This document shows positions 48,521 through 57,841 of a stretch of 64,000 nucleotides of DNA, piece by piece. The DNA is from UBA12481 sp942493265. Its GTDB lineage: Bacteria > Bacteroidota > Bacteroidia > Bacteroidales > UBA12481. A program made the translations under genes and the position numbers. The DNA is taken from positions 2,728,001 to 2,792,000 of the forward strand of contig OW818688.1 of NCBI GenBank assembly GCA_942493265.1. Reading direction: 5' to 3'. Within the stretch, counting starts at the first letter, position 1. Each line of letters opens with the position of its first letter. Below the pieces are notes generated by a model. It saw nothing but the letters and a program-made list of their open reading frames with translations, did no database searches and had not been told where the DNA came from.

Positions 48521-50992
48521 ATGGATTATAACGATGATCTCAAGAGGTCGATCAGCATTGCCCAATCCCTCGCCAAGGAATTCTCCAACGAAAAATTTTC
48601 GCCGGCACATCTTCTTAAATCTTTGTTACACAAGGATATAGGCTTGACTAAGTTTCTTGAGTCCATAGGCAAGGATTTTTACTATCTGGAAGATTGGGCC
48701 GATGTACGAATCGAATCCTATCCCCGCTCGGCAAGAGTTCCTGAACTGCCGGTTGCCGATGGGCAGGTTATGGCCGTAATGGAAGAAGCGGATAATATAC
48801 GGCTGAAACTGTCGAAAGATCTCATCGATCCGATCTGTGTGCTGATTTCATTGAGTACTCCCGGAGTGGGCTTTACCTATGAGCAGCTGAAAACCTTTAC
48901 CATTACTCCCAGTGAGATTCTCAGCAGTATAGTTGAAAAATCCGAGCTGGACCAGACGATGGGGCTTTCAGCAGGTACTGCCGGTCCCGCAGCCAAGGAA
49001 CAGAAACAAAACGCATTACTCAAATATTGCATTGATAAAACCGGAATGGCCCGCCAGGGGAAACTGGATCCGGTAATTGGCCGCGACCGTGAAACACGTA
49101 TGGTTGCTGAAATTCTTGGAAGGCGTTCAAAGCCGAATGTGTTGATCATCGGTGATCCCGGAGTTGGAAAGACTGCTCTGGTGAATGGATTCGCCCAAAA
49201 TGTAATTGCAAATAAAGTTCCTGAAAATCTGCGGGATGCAAGGCTCTTTGAACTTGATTTCGGAGCTCTCATAGCCGGTGCATCCTATAAAGGTGAAGTT
49301 GAGGACCGGCTTAAAAGTATTATCAAAGAGATTGAGCAGTATGATAAAGCATTTTTGTTCATCGATGAAATCCATATGCTGCTGGATAAGCAGGGTGGGG
49401 CCTCGGGAGCGGCAAACCTGCTGAAACCGGAACTCGCACGAGGGGTGCTCACGGTAATCGGGATTTCTTCAGTGGATAATTATACCAAGCATATTGAAAC
49501 CGACCAGGCATTCAGCCGGCAGTTTGAAATTGTGAAAATCGAGGAACCCAATGAGGAGGCGGCACTTCGCATGGTGATGCAGATTGCCCCGAATTATGAA
49601 AAACACCATAATCTTAAAGTCGATCAGGAGGTTATCCGCGAAGCCATCCGACTGTCGAAAAGATACCTGAAGGAAAGAAGTTTGCCGGATGCTGCGATAG
49701 ATCTGATTGACCGCACCATGTCAGTGGTCAGAATGATGGGCGATACATCAGCATCAGAGATAGAAACCCTGAAAACCGACCTGGAAAAACTTGCTTTAAA
49801 TGAGCAAAGCCTGCCTGAGACCGATCTGATGAAGGAGCTTTTCTGGTTTCAGAAACAGATGGAAAGTAAAATCAGTCCGGTGCTCTTTGCACTGCTCGAT
49901 GACCAGCAGGATTTTACCAAAGCCGCGACTCCTGAAGAATTGACCGGATTGATGAAAGAATCACTCGATCGCCTGCTGGAATTGGCCGGCACCAAAAGGG
50001 AGGCGCTGGATAAAGGTGATATAGGTGCCATCGTGGCAATGAAAACCGGAATACCGCTGGGTAAAATGCAGTCCAGTGAGCGCGACAGACTGATGAATAC
50101 CGAGGAACATCTCAAAAAAAGAGTGGTTGGACAGGACCATGCCATAAAAAGCATCAGCGAAGCGATCCTGGAATCCAGATCCGGATTGAGCAAGGCCGGT
50201 CAACCCATCGGGTCATTCTTTTTCCTGGGACCAACCGGTACCGGTAAAACGGAACTGGCGAAATCATTGGCTGAATTTCTTTTCCTCGACGAATCATCCC
50301 TGATCCGGTTTGATATGTCGGAATTCAAGGAGGAACACAGCGCAGCATTATTGTATGGAGCCCCTCCGGGATATGTAGGGTATGAAGAGGGTGGTTTACT
50401 CGTAAATAAAATCCGCCAGCAGCCCTATGCAGTGGTCCTGTTTGATGAGATCGAAAAGGCCCATAAATCAGTGTTTGATATATTCCTGCAGATATTGGAT
50501 GAGGGAAAACTTCATGACCGGCTTGGAAAGGAAGGCGATTTTTCGAATTCGGTCATCCTGTTTACCTCCAATATTGGAAGTGAGTTTATCGTGGATGCAT
50601 TTGGGCGTGGTGAAATTCCCAAATCGAATGAATTGATGGAGATCATGGGCAAATTCTTCAGACCGGAATTTTTGGGAAGGCTTACGGAAATAGTTCCTTT
50701 CGCACCGATTGCCGAGGAAAATGTGGTGAAGATTTTCGATATTCATTTGAAAAATCTGTACAAATCTCTGGATTTGCAAGGTATTAAGCTTATTCTGGAG
50801 CCAAGGGCCAAGGAGCTGCTGGCAAAATCCGGATATAATCCAAAATATGGCGCCCGACCGTTGGTTGGCGTGATCCGTAACAGTCTTAGAAGGCCACTCT
50901 CAAAAATGATTATTGCCGGTGAAATCGGAAGGGGCGACAGCGTGGTTGTCAAGGTGGGACCCAATGATGAAATTTTATGGGAAAAGGCTTAA
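48521..50992 (+). CDS. tssH: T6SS sheath-recycling AAA+ ATPase ClpV (TssH)
   Basis: This 823-residue Clp-type unfoldase has two ATPase rings. The Clp N-domain (residues 1-150) holds the substrate-binding repeats. D1 has Walker A GDPGVGKT at about 211-218 and Walker B FLFIDEIHM. A coiled M-domain region lies at about 400-490. D2 has GPTGTGKT at about 570, Walker B VVLFDEIEKAH, SNIGSEFI (sensor 1) and GARPLVGVI (sensor 2). In T6SS it disassembles the contracted TssB-TssC sheath. It is first in the plus-strand operon. General ClpB/ClpC identity was considered, but the gene sits directly upstream of the sheath genes. Confidence 0.93.
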   Translation: MDYNDDLKRSISIAQSLAKEFSNEKFSPAHLLKSLLHKDIGLTKFLESIGKDFYYLEDWADVRIESYPRSARVPELPVADGQVMAVMEEADNIRLKLSKDLIDPICVLISLSTPGVGFTYEQLKTFTITPSEILSSIVEKSELDQTMGLSAGTAGPAAKEQKQNALLKYCIDKTGMARQGKLDPVIGRDRETRMVAEILGRRSKPNVLIIGDPGVGKTALVNGFAQNVIANKVPENLRDARLFELDFGALIAGASYKGEVEDRLKSIIKEIEQYDKAFLFIDEIHMLLDKQGGASGAANLLKPELARGVLTVIGISSVDNYTKHIETDQAFSRQFEIVKIEEPNEEAALRMVMQIAPNYEKHHNLKVDQEVIREAIRLSKRYLKERSLPDAAIDLIDRTMSVVRMMGDTSASEIETLKTDLEKLALNEQSLPETDLMKELFWFQKQMESKISPVLFALLDDQQDFTKAATPEELTGLMKESLDRLLELAGTKREALDKGDIGAIVAMKTGIPLGKMQSSERDRLMNTEEHLKKRVVGQDHAIKSISEAILESRSGLSKAGQPIGSFFFLGPTGTGKTELAKSLAEFLFLDESSLIRFDMSEFKEEHSAALLYGAPPGYVGYEEGGLLVNKIRQQPYAVVLFDEIEKAHKSVFDIFLQILDEGKLHDRLGKEGDFSNSVILFTSNIGSEFIVDAFGRGEIPKSNELMEIMGKFFRPEFLGRLTEIVPFAPIAEENVVKIFDIHLKNLYKSLDLQGIKLILEPRAKELLAKSGYNPKYGARPLVGVIRNSLRRPLSKMIIAGEIGRGDSVVVKVGPNDEILWEKA

Positions 50993-51050
50993 ATTGATTA
51001 ACTTAGACATGGAAATGACTAAAATTTGTAACCAATAAATAATTAATCCT

Positions 51051-51497
51051 ATGCAAACTTATGGAATAGGTGGACAAGAAGTTAAGGGCGATGCCAGTGA
51101 AGCTATTCTGGAAATCCCGCAGAACAGAACACTCTTTGCTCAAAAGCTGACCAATGAGGCGCCGGTTAAGCCGCAAGTTGTTGAGGGGCTTAAGAATACG
51201 GACGAAGTTTTTGCTCATTACAAACCAAAATTATCGGTTGATTTTGAGGACAGCACCGGTGCATCCTTCCAGGAAGACTTGCACTTCAGGGGACTTTCGG
51301 ATTTTGGGGTCAAGGGAATCACTAACCAGAGTTCATTCCTCCAGAACCTGAATCTTGAAAGGGAACAATTTCAGAAAATTGTTAAGCAATTGAAAACCAA
51401 TAAATTGCTACGGAAAGCTCTGGAAAGCCCTGAAACCAAGCAGGCTGTCCTGAATTCACTTTACGCAATGATAAAGGAACTGGAAGAAGCAAAATAG
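51051..51497 (+). CDS. tssB: T6SS contractile sheath small subunit TssB
   Basis: This 148-residue cytoplasmic protein matches subtype-iii TssB in length and layout. PVKPQVVEGLKNTDEVFAHYKPKLSVDFEDSTG corresponds to the conserved core that forms strands with TssC, then FRGLSDFGVKGITNQSSFLQNL. A charged C-terminal helical region (REQFQKIVKQLKTNKLLRKAL) fits the part that pairs with TssC and is displayed for ClpV. The VipA domain is recognised from these segments and from position between tssH and tssC. Spacing to tssC is 46 bases. Confidence 0.92.
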   Translation: MQTYGIGGQEVKGDASEAILEIPQNRTLFAQKLTNEAPVKPQVVEGLKNTDEVFAHYKPKLSVDFEDSTGASFQEDLHFRGLSDFGVKGITNQSSFLQNLNLEREQFQKIVKQLKTNKLLRKALESPETKQAVLNSLYAMIKELEEAK

Positions 51498-51543
51498 TTT
51501 ATGGATCAGATGAGCATTAATAAGAATATAAAACATCAACATA

Positions 51544-52932
51544 ATGGCTGAGCAAGAAAAACAAGCTCAATCTTTTGAGCAGTATAAAGAGAAAATAACC
51601 GCAGATGTCAGGCAGATTGAAAAACCATCCGAATTGCTCGATCAAAGCATTCAGGAGCTGGCCAAGGTAGGTGGATTTGATCTCCTGGAAACATCTTTTG
51701 AGGGGGTCCAGAACCTGAACCCGGAACGGAAGGCAAGAAAGAAAATCTTTCTGGCGGAATCGGATAAAAAAGCCGAACGGCAATCGCTCAAAACCACCCT
51801 TGCCTTATGGGCCGCGGTTTTATCATCCACCGACAGCATCCCTGACATGGTTGAAATGTGCGAGAAAAATGTAGCAACGGATGACAAAACCCTGAAGGAG
51901 AACCTGAAAAGGGCTATCGAGGTTACCCGTGATCTCGAACAGTCATATCGTTCAGTGGCACATTTTTTCAAAAATGCTGAAAGCGATAAAATCAAAAATA
52001 TTGCTTTCCTGAATGCTGACCTTGAGCAGCTGAAAGATCTTGATGATACCCGTTTCATTGATGCGGTTCAGGCTGAACTGGTTGATAATTACGACCGGCT
52101 TGACCTGAGGGATAATTACAGCCTGCTTGTGATTCCGGGATACCTGGGATCAAACAAGGTGATTGAGAAGTGGGCCAAAATCGCTCATGAGAATAAGGTG
52201 ATGCTGGTGACGGACTTTGAACATCTGGATAACCCGGATGATGTGATGGAATTATTTGAATCTGCAAATCTCACCGGTGGTGATATGTATCGTTCGAATG
52301 TTATGATGACATGCAACTGGCTGGTAGGCAGGGAGAAATACAGTGAAGTGGGCGAAGGGGAAGAGCTGTACGTACCACCATCCGGCGCCCTTGCCGGAAG
52401 TATCTATAATACCCTCATGTCGCAGGTTGCAGCCGGTAAGAAACACGGCGGAATCAATGAAGTCGACGGAGTGAAATTCGACCTGAAGAAAAGCGAAATC
52501 GCAAGTCTTGAAAAGCTCGGCCTGGTTCCGATGGTCAATGAATATGGTAAGGTAATGGCTTTCTCTGCCAAAACACTCTTTAGCGGTGATAACCTTGGAC
52601 TGCAAACCTATTCAGTTGTGAGGGTGTTCGACTATGTAACCAAGGTGATGATGGATTTCCTGAACCGCAGGGCGTTTGAGAATTTCGATTATACCATGCA
52701 GAAGGATATCCAGAATCAGATCGGTAAATTTTTAAACAGTATCGCCGGTCCCGGTAAACTGATTGAGGATTTTACCATCACACGCTTTGAGCAGGATCCG
52801 GTTCAGAAGGATAAAGTTTACCTCGATATTAACATGAAACCGTATTTCCCGGCCAAGAATTTCATGATAAAAATGGACGGACAAAAAGGGGACGACGGCA
52901 ATGAATGGAATTCAGAATATAATCAGGGCTAA
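51544..52932 (+). CDS. tssC: T6SS contractile sheath large subunit TssC
   Basis: This 462-residue cytoplasmic sheath protein forms the heterodimer with TssB that builds the helical contractile tube. Recognisable are FDLLETSFEGVQNLNPERKARKKIFL at the N-terminus, LVIPGYLGSNKVIEKWAKIAHENKVMLVTDFE and the C-terminal handshake region with FTITRFEQDPVQKDKVYLDINMKPYFPAKNFMIKMDG, which mirrors the tail-sheath domain shared with phage sheath proteins. Length and order (B then C) are as in T6SSiii loci. It is followed by the Hcp-like gene after 23 bases. Confidence 0.93.
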   Translation: MAEQEKQAQSFEQYKEKITADVRQIEKPSELLDQSIQELAKVGGFDLLETSFEGVQNLNPERKARKKIFLAESDKKAERQSLKTTLALWAAVLSSTDSIPDMVEMCEKNVATDDKTLKENLKRAIEVTRDLEQSYRSVAHFFKNAESDKIKNIAFLNADLEQLKDLDDTRFIDAVQAELVDNYDRLDLRDNYSLLVIPGYLGSNKVIEKWAKIAHENKVMLVTDFEHLDNPDDVMELFESANLTGGDMYRSNVMMTCNWLVGREKYSEVGEGEELYVPPSGALAGSIYNTLMSQVAAGKKHGGINEVDGVKFDLKKSEIASLEKLGLVPMVNEYGKVMAFSAKTLFSGDNLGLQTYSVVRVFDYVTKVMMDFLNRRAFENFDYTMQKDIQNQIGKFLNSIAGPGKLIEDFTITRFEQDPVQKDKVYLDINMKPYFPAKNFMIKMDGQKGDDGNEWNSEYNQG

Positions 52933-52955
52933 CACACTTTTAAAATCAGATAATT

Positions 52956-53366
52956 ATGGCAACAGTTATTAAATGTAAAATTGATGGTGTTTCCGATGAG
53001 CTTGAGCTTACGGGCGGGCTGCAGTTCGGTTATACCTCATCGGCAATCGTAAACAATCCGACCCAGAAAATTACCTTCGGACCGGTTGTCGTAACACCTT
53101 TTGTTTTTTCAGTGGTGGAACCAAAACCGGATGCCTCAAAAGCTTTGGTTAAGTGGCTGGCTGATCATGAAATCAAAAACAATGTGACATTCAAGATCAG
53201 CGACCAGGTGCTCACGGCCAAACCTCGCGAAATCAAGCTGGAGAAGGCCTGTCTGGTTGCCTATGATGAGGCAATTTCAGAAACCGGATTCGCTATTACA
53301 CTCACTGTGGTCGGACAAAAAGTGACGGTTAATGAAGTACCCGTCGATCAGACCAGTCAGCGATAG
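52956..53366 (+). CDS. Divergent Hcp-like tube protein paralogue
   Basis: This 136-residue protein is encoded between tssC and tssD. Predicted structure is mostly beta (VIKCKIDGVSDELELTGGLQFGYTS, ITFGPVVVTPFVFSVVEP), with a helix DASKALVKWLADHEI and further strands, the layout of Hcp/gp19 tube proteins. It shares the size of the next gene but little sequence; the R-G-G-x-I motif of TssD is absent. It may be a second tube or tube-initiating ring, a tube-like adaptor, or an effector carrier. Assignment rests on size, predicted fold and position, so the family call is tentative. It is probably translated together with tssD, 12 bases downstream. Confidence 0.6.
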   Translation: MATVIKCKIDGVSDELELTGGLQFGYTSSAIVNNPTQKITFGPVVVTPFVFSVVEPKPDASKALVKWLADHEIKNNVTFKISDQVLTAKPREIKLEKACLVAYDEAISETGFAITLTVVGQKVTVNEVPVDQTSQR

Positions 53367-53378
53367 GCTCATTTCGCC

Positions 53379-53789
53379 ATGATCTTAACAGCGAAATTAT
53401 ATATTGTCGACCACGAAACGGAGAAGGACGGTATCGCTCTGTCTACCTGTGAGTTCAGCTTCTCACAGGAGGTTGATCAGAGAGGTTTGCCTGTATCCGC
53501 CGTAAGGGGTGGCATTATAACGTTTACCTATGCCAGTTTTGATGACCCTGAAATCCTTTGGTGGATGGTCTCCTCCGAGGCCGATAAAAGTGGAAAGATT
53601 GAATTCTCAGGCATGGAGCTATCCAAGGCATTTAAAACACTAGAATTTAAGGATGCCCGCTGTATTTCCTACCGGGAATCCTTTAGCCGGGATAGGGATA
53701 TGCTTGTGGAAATGACCATTTCTGCCCGTGAAATCACCATTTCGGGGGTTAATCACTCAAATAGCTGGTCGGGTTACCAGAAACAATAA
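53379..53789 (+). CDS. tssD: T6SS tube protein Hcp (TssD)
   Basis: This 136-residue protein matches the TssD family of Bacteroidetes. TAKLYIVDHETEKDGIALSTCEFSFSQEVDQRGLPVSAVRGGIITFTYAS contains the D-x-x-G-x-P-x-S-x-V-R-G-G signature, followed by FDDPEILWWMVSSE, SGKIEFSG and LEFKDARCISYRESFSRD, which end in TISAREITI. Hexameric rings of this protein stack into the inner tube that is driven into target cells and can carry small effectors in its lumen. The gene lies 12 bases after the Hcp-like gene and 10 before vgrG. Confidence 0.93.
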   Translation: MILTAKLYIVDHETEKDGIALSTCEFSFSQEVDQRGLPVSAVRGGIITFTYASFDDPEILWWMVSSEADKSGKIEFSGMELSKAFKTLEFKDARCISYRESFSRDRDMLVEMTISAREITISGVNHSNSWSGYQKQ

Positions 53790-53799
53790 TAATATAACC

Positions 53800-55626
53800 A
53801 TGGGACTCACATCAAGCGTGAGAATTGAGATTGATGGACAGGAAATAAGTGATTTTGTTGAATTCAAAATTCAGCAGAGCATATACGGCCATCATGAGTT
53901 TGAAGTTAAGTGCCGGAAGGAAACCTTCGAGGGCCATGATACTTTCTTAATGGAGAAATCCAAACGGTTCATCGGAGCCGATATTAAGATTGGTATCGAC
54001 GGCTATATAGAAAATTTCAAAGATTCAAAGCCGGCATTCTTCTTCAAGGGGTTAATCACTGATGTGAGGGCGACCAAATCTGGTCTTTCCGTGAATGATC
54101 ACATTATTCTGTCGGGATTCAGCCCGGATATCCTTTTACAGGACAATCCGGGCTGTAATTCCTTCTCAGAACAGACATTGAAACAGGTGGCTGAGAAAAT
54201 CGTACTGGCCTACCCGAGGGATGTTCTCAGAGCACAGATTAAACCGGATAATAAGGACAAGCATCTGTATACCGTTCAATATAATGAGAGCCGCTATGAA
54301 TTTCTCCGGCGTTTAGCCGTCAGGTTTGGGGAGTGGTTCTATTATGACGGATCTGAACTTATTTTCGGACCTCCCAAGGGAGATCCCGTTAACGTGTGCT
54401 TAAGCGAGGATTTAAGTGATTTTGCTTTTTCAATCCGGGTTAATCCGCTAAATGTGAGGTTTATATCCTATAATCCTCAATTGGCGGGACCTGTTGAAAA
54501 CTCAACAAAAGGATCTACCGGCGCGGATCAGCTTAATGAGTACGGGAATTTTGCCCATCAGAAATCGATGAAGCTCTTTAACCAAAACTCTGTCCGTTTG
54601 TACAATCATCTGTCTACCGAGGAGAATAATTACAGCTCCGAGTCAGTGAATGTCACCGAACGGGAGGGTGGCGGTATTGCGGTAAGAATGTCGGCTGCAA
54701 CTGGGAAAAGCAATAACCCGCTATTGAAGCTGGGCGGCAAGGTCATTGTGAAAGCCCTCAAAGAAAAGGATCCTGGCGAGGTGGATTATGGGGAGTATAT
54801 CATTACTTCCATTACTCATTTCTGTGATAACCTCCGAAATTATACCAACGAGTTTGCCTGTATTCCATCAAAGGCCGCACTGCCGGATTATACTGATCCT
54901 ATGGCATTTCCGCACTGTGAATCCCAATATGCCGTGGTTACCGATAATAAGGATCCCGACAGTCTGGGCAGGGTTAAGGTGAAGTTCCACTGGCAGAAGA
55001 ATAGTTCAGAAAGCCCGTGGATAAGGATCGTAAATGCACATTCAGGAGCCGACAGAGGATTCTTTTTTCTGCCCGAAATCAATGATGAGGTTCTGGTTGG
55101 ATTTGAATCGGGTGATGCTGAAAAGCCTTATGTGTCAGGTAGCTTTTATAATGGGAAGAGCAAGCCTGCAAAATCCTGGGGAACTCAGGATAATGATGTC
55201 AAAGCTATCCGCACGCGCAGCGGCAATACCATCGAGCTGATCGATAAAAAGGGTAAGGAAGAAATCATAATTTATCAGAACAACGATAAGTCAGGGGCCC
55301 ATCGTATTTCATTATTGGATGGAAGTGATCCCAAACTGAATATTTTCAGTAAGGGAAAACTTATTATCGAGGCTTCTAGTATCGAGATAAAAACAAATTC
55401 CGGTTCCATCGATATCACTGCACAGCAGGATATCAATGTAAAATCTACCGGTGATACCAAGATTGAGGCCATGAATGCAGAGGTTAAGGCAACGGTAGAA
55501 CTCAATCTCAAAGGATTGAATGTTACCCAGGAAGCTCAGGTCAATCTGGAGAATAAGGGTGTTAAAACCAAGATTTCCGGTACAACACTGACTGAGATCA
55601 CCGGTGCACTCGTTAAAATCAATTGA
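53800..55626 (+). CDS. tssI: T6SS spike protein VgrG (TssI)
   Basis: This 608-residue trimeric spike protein has an N-terminal gp27-like part (VRIEIDGQEISDFVEFKIQQSIYGHHEFEVKC and SRYEFLRRLAVRFGEWFYYDG), a gp5-like OB domain (DPDSLGRVKVKFHWQ...PWIRIVNAHSGADRGFFFLPEINDEVLVGF) and a C-terminal beta-helix of repeated 8-residue strands (about 520-608) ending LTEITGALVKIN. There is no extra C-terminal effector domain. The ATG at 53800 is chosen because it starts directly at MGLTSSVRIEIDG; the open frame reaches back to 53728 inside tssD. The PAAR gene begins two bases after its stop. Confidence 0.93.
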   Translation: MGLTSSVRIEIDGQEISDFVEFKIQQSIYGHHEFEVKCRKETFEGHDTFLMEKSKRFIGADIKIGIDGYIENFKDSKPAFFFKGLITDVRATKSGLSVNDHIILSGFSPDILLQDNPGCNSFSEQTLKQVAEKIVLAYPRDVLRAQIKPDNKDKHLYTVQYNESRYEFLRRLAVRFGEWFYYDGSELIFGPPKGDPVNVCLSEDLSDFAFSIRVNPLNVRFISYNPQLAGPVENSTKGSTGADQLNEYGNFAHQKSMKLFNQNSVRLYNHLSTEENNYSSESVNVTEREGGGIAVRMSAATGKSNNPLLKLGGKVIVKALKEKDPGEVDYGEYIITSITHFCDNLRNYTNEFACIPSKAALPDYTDPMAFPHCESQYAVVTDNKDPDSLGRVKVKFHWQKNSSESPWIRIVNAHSGADRGFFFLPEINDEVLVGFESGDAEKPYVSGSFYNGKSKPAKSWGTQDNDVKAIRTRSGNTIELIDKKGKEEIIIYQNNDKSGAHRISLLDGSDPKLNIFSKGKLIIEASSIEIKTNSGSIDITAQQDINVKSTGDTKIEAMNAEVKATVELNLKGLNVTQEAQVNLENKGVKTKISGTTLTEITGALVKIN

Positions 55627-55628
55627 TT

Positions 55629-55931
55629 ATGAGTATCGCAGCATGTGTTGGTGATATGACTGCATGCCCGCAGGCTACACCGGGAACTCCGCCGATTCCA
55701 CATGTTGGCGGTCCGCTGATCGGCCCTGGATGCCCAACAGTTCTGATCGGGGGAAGACCGGCTGCGGTGGTGGGTGATTCTACTTTTTGCGTGGGACCAC
55801 CAAATACAATCGTAATGGGTTCTCCAACCGTATTAATCGGAGGAAAACCAGCTGCCAGGGTTGGGGATTCAACCGCGCACGGGGGTACCATCGTTGGCCC
55901 CGGGGCTCTCACTGTTCTGATCGGACCCTGA
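55629..55931 (+). CDS. Stand-alone PAAR spike-tip protein
   Basis: This 100-residue PAAR protein has no extension. The repeats GGRPAAVVGDSTFCVGPP and GGKPAARVGDSTAHGGTIV show the P-A-A-x-V-G-D motif twice, with conserved His and Cys residues that bind zinc at the tip of the VgrG trimer. A TTG two codons upstream also opens the frame, but the ATG at 55629 is the natural start, two bases after the tssI stop, so the two proteins are probably made together. Lack of a toxin domain means effectors are encoded elsewhere or ride non-covalently. Confidence 0.93.
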   Translation: MSIAACVGDMTACPQATPGTPPIPHVGGPLIGPGCPTVLIGGRPAAVVGDSTFCVGPPNTIVMGSPTVLIGGKPAARVGDSTAHGGTIVGPGALTVLIGP

Positions 55932-55939
55932 AAGTTGTT

Positions 55940-57796
55940 TTATTTAACGAAAACCCGGTACGGAATTACGTTGGCTGATTGTTCCCTGAGTTTGATGTTC
56001 AGGTCATCAATCATGAATTTCAATTCTTCGTCAGTAAACGGGGTCATCCTCTTAGACAGGAATATCTGTATATCGATAGATCGTATAAAGCCGGTATTAA
56101 CTGCTTCTCCTTTCATCACACCCCTGGTGACCTCAACTCTGTCCAGGGCTTTCCCAAAATGTTCATAGCACAGTACCTTAACATCTTCGGCGGTAACCAC
56201 CCGTCCCCGCGAAAGTAAAGTACGGCGATAAGCATTCAGCCGGTCTTCAGTGTCCATCTTATCGCGCCCCCCGATTGTGGAAGTCATCAGAATCACACTC
56301 TCGTTCTTTATGTCGCTGCCTTCATAAACCGTAAGCTTATTGCCGGATTTGATCTTGTTGGCTCCGGTGGCCTTGGTCGACCAGAACTCCACAAAAACCA
56401 TATCGTCCTGTGGCTCAGCCTTTAGCATGATGTAGGAAAGGTTTTCCTTCACGATATTACTGTCCTGCAACCGCTGCTCGAGGCGGGCAATTCCCTGGTT
56501 AAGTTCCCGGAGATTTGAAGAAATCATGTCACTGCCTAAAACTGAAAAGGCTGCACTTTCATCACGCAGCAGCTCAAGCAGATAGTTAATCATCTCCCGG
56601 GCATTTCGTGAGTCAAAACGGGCTATGCCACCCTGTCGTAATATATAGGACCCTTTCTGTATATCGCCCAAACTGGTAAAGGATTTCATCGAATAGGTTT
56701 TTCCTCCTGAATTGCTGACACTTTTGATATCCAGAAAGGAATCATCGGTTTCGAGGGGAATGATATTGATTGACTCTCTTGAGGAGATGGTGAAATCATT
56801 AAGCTGGCGGTTTACTACCGGAAAACAGTTCAGGGAACAATGCAATTCATCGATAATCTCCGGTGAGAAAGGCTGGCCATGACGGATTTCCAGCCAGAAA
56901 AGGTTCCTTGGAGACCTCTCAAGCTCATCCGTGTTAAATGTATCCCGGATGATTTTAGGATACTGGTCGGACGAGATTAATTTGTCGGGCTCAAGATTTC
57001 CGGGCTCCAGGGTGATAAACTGGTCACGGTAAAAGTTCTCCACATGGGAAGTTACCTTGGCTGTAATATCAACTTCCTGCTTGATCACATTCTCAAGATC
57101 CCTCCTGAACCGGTCAGGTTCATTGCCAAAGCCTGATACTGGAGTCACCGGGATATCGTTAATAAACCAATTGCCCCTTGACAGGGATTGGTAAAATGAC
57201 CGTGCATGGTGTTCGCTCCGCAGATCAAAAAAGATCCTTAATCCATCAAGAGAGTCGACCTCTTCATCCAGATCAATTCCCAGCCAGAAACCGGATAACG
57301 GTAAACTTTTACCCCGGTAAGCCTCGGCAGAAATTTCCTTGTATCCTTCTTTTTTGAATTCGCTTAGTTTGGTACCGCCGGCGATATACTTGATGCTGCC
57401 CTTCAGGAGTTTAAAGGTACCTGAGGGTGAGAAATAAACGCTTTTCTCTTCAGTTTTGGTTGAATCTGTAAGGCTTTTAAATTTCTTGTAGAGGTAAAAC
57501 TGGTAGTTTGGTGAAATATCATAAACAGGAAGTACCGGATCCGCCCTCAGTACGGCATGGGCTGGAAAGGGTCCTGTAATCGGCTCAGGGGTAACCAGCT
57601 GTATGAGTTTTTCAACGATCCGGGATTCCGTATTATGGATATCATCCGAAATAATATCCAACTCGTGCGAAAGAGCACCCATGATCATGCTTACCAGTGG
57701 ATCAAACGAACTTTCAGCCTCTGTATCTGAAAAACCCCAGATACGCGAGGCGTTCTTGATCATTCTGGCTCTTATTTTTTCTTTGCTTTCTTTCAT
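55940..57796 (-). CDS. tssF: T6SS baseplate protein TssF
   Basis: This 618-residue cytoplasmic baseplate component has a conserved N-terminal start, RARMIKNASRIWGFSDTEAESSFDPLVSMIMGALSHELDII, and EKLIQLVTPEPITGPFPAHAVLRADP, both typical of TssF. TssF pairs with TssG, and together with TssE and TssK they form the wedge around VgrG. The C-terminal half, VKVLCYEHFGKALDRVEVTRG with DIQIFLSKRMTPFTDEELKFMIDDLNIKL, also resembles phage baseplate J-like domains. It is last in the minus-strand operon and its stop is 8 bases from the convergent PAAR gene, with no terminator between. Confidence 0.9.
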   Translation of the reverse strand: MKESKEKIRARMIKNASRIWGFSDTEAESSFDPLVSMIMGALSHELDIISDDIHNTESRIVEKLIQLVTPEPITGPFPAHAVLRADPVLPVYDISPNYQFYLYKKFKSLTDSTKTEEKSVYFSPSGTFKLLKGSIKYIAGGTKLSEFKKEGYKEISAEAYRGKSLPLSGFWLGIDLDEEVDSLDGLRIFFDLRSEHHARSFYQSLSRGNWFINDIPVTPVSGFGNEPDRFRRDLENVIKQEVDITAKVTSHVENFYRDQFITLEPGNLEPDKLISSDQYPKIIRDTFNTDELERSPRNLFWLEIRHGQPFSPEIIDELHCSLNCFPVVNRQLNDFTISSRESINIIPLETDDSFLDIKSVSNSGGKTYSMKSFTSLGDIQKGSYILRQGGIARFDSRNAREMINYLLELLRDESAAFSVLGSDMISSNLRELNQGIARLEQRLQDSNIVKENLSYIMLKAEPQDDMVFVEFWSTKATGANKIKSGNKLTVYEGSDIKNESVILMTSTIGGRDKMDTEDRLNAYRRTLLSRGRVVTAEDVKVLCYEHFGKALDRVEVTRGVMKGEAVNTGFIRSIDIQIFLSKRMTPFTDEELKFMIDDLNIKLREQSANVIPYRVFVK

Positions 57797-57841
57797 TTTC
57801 TTCCAGGCCGGGAATAAAGGTTGAACCCGCTAAGGTTAGTC

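Noticed and set aside
48521..50992. Housekeeping ClpB/ClpC chaperone
   Set aside because: The domain plan fits either, but it leads directly into tssB and tssC in one operon, so TssH is the better call.
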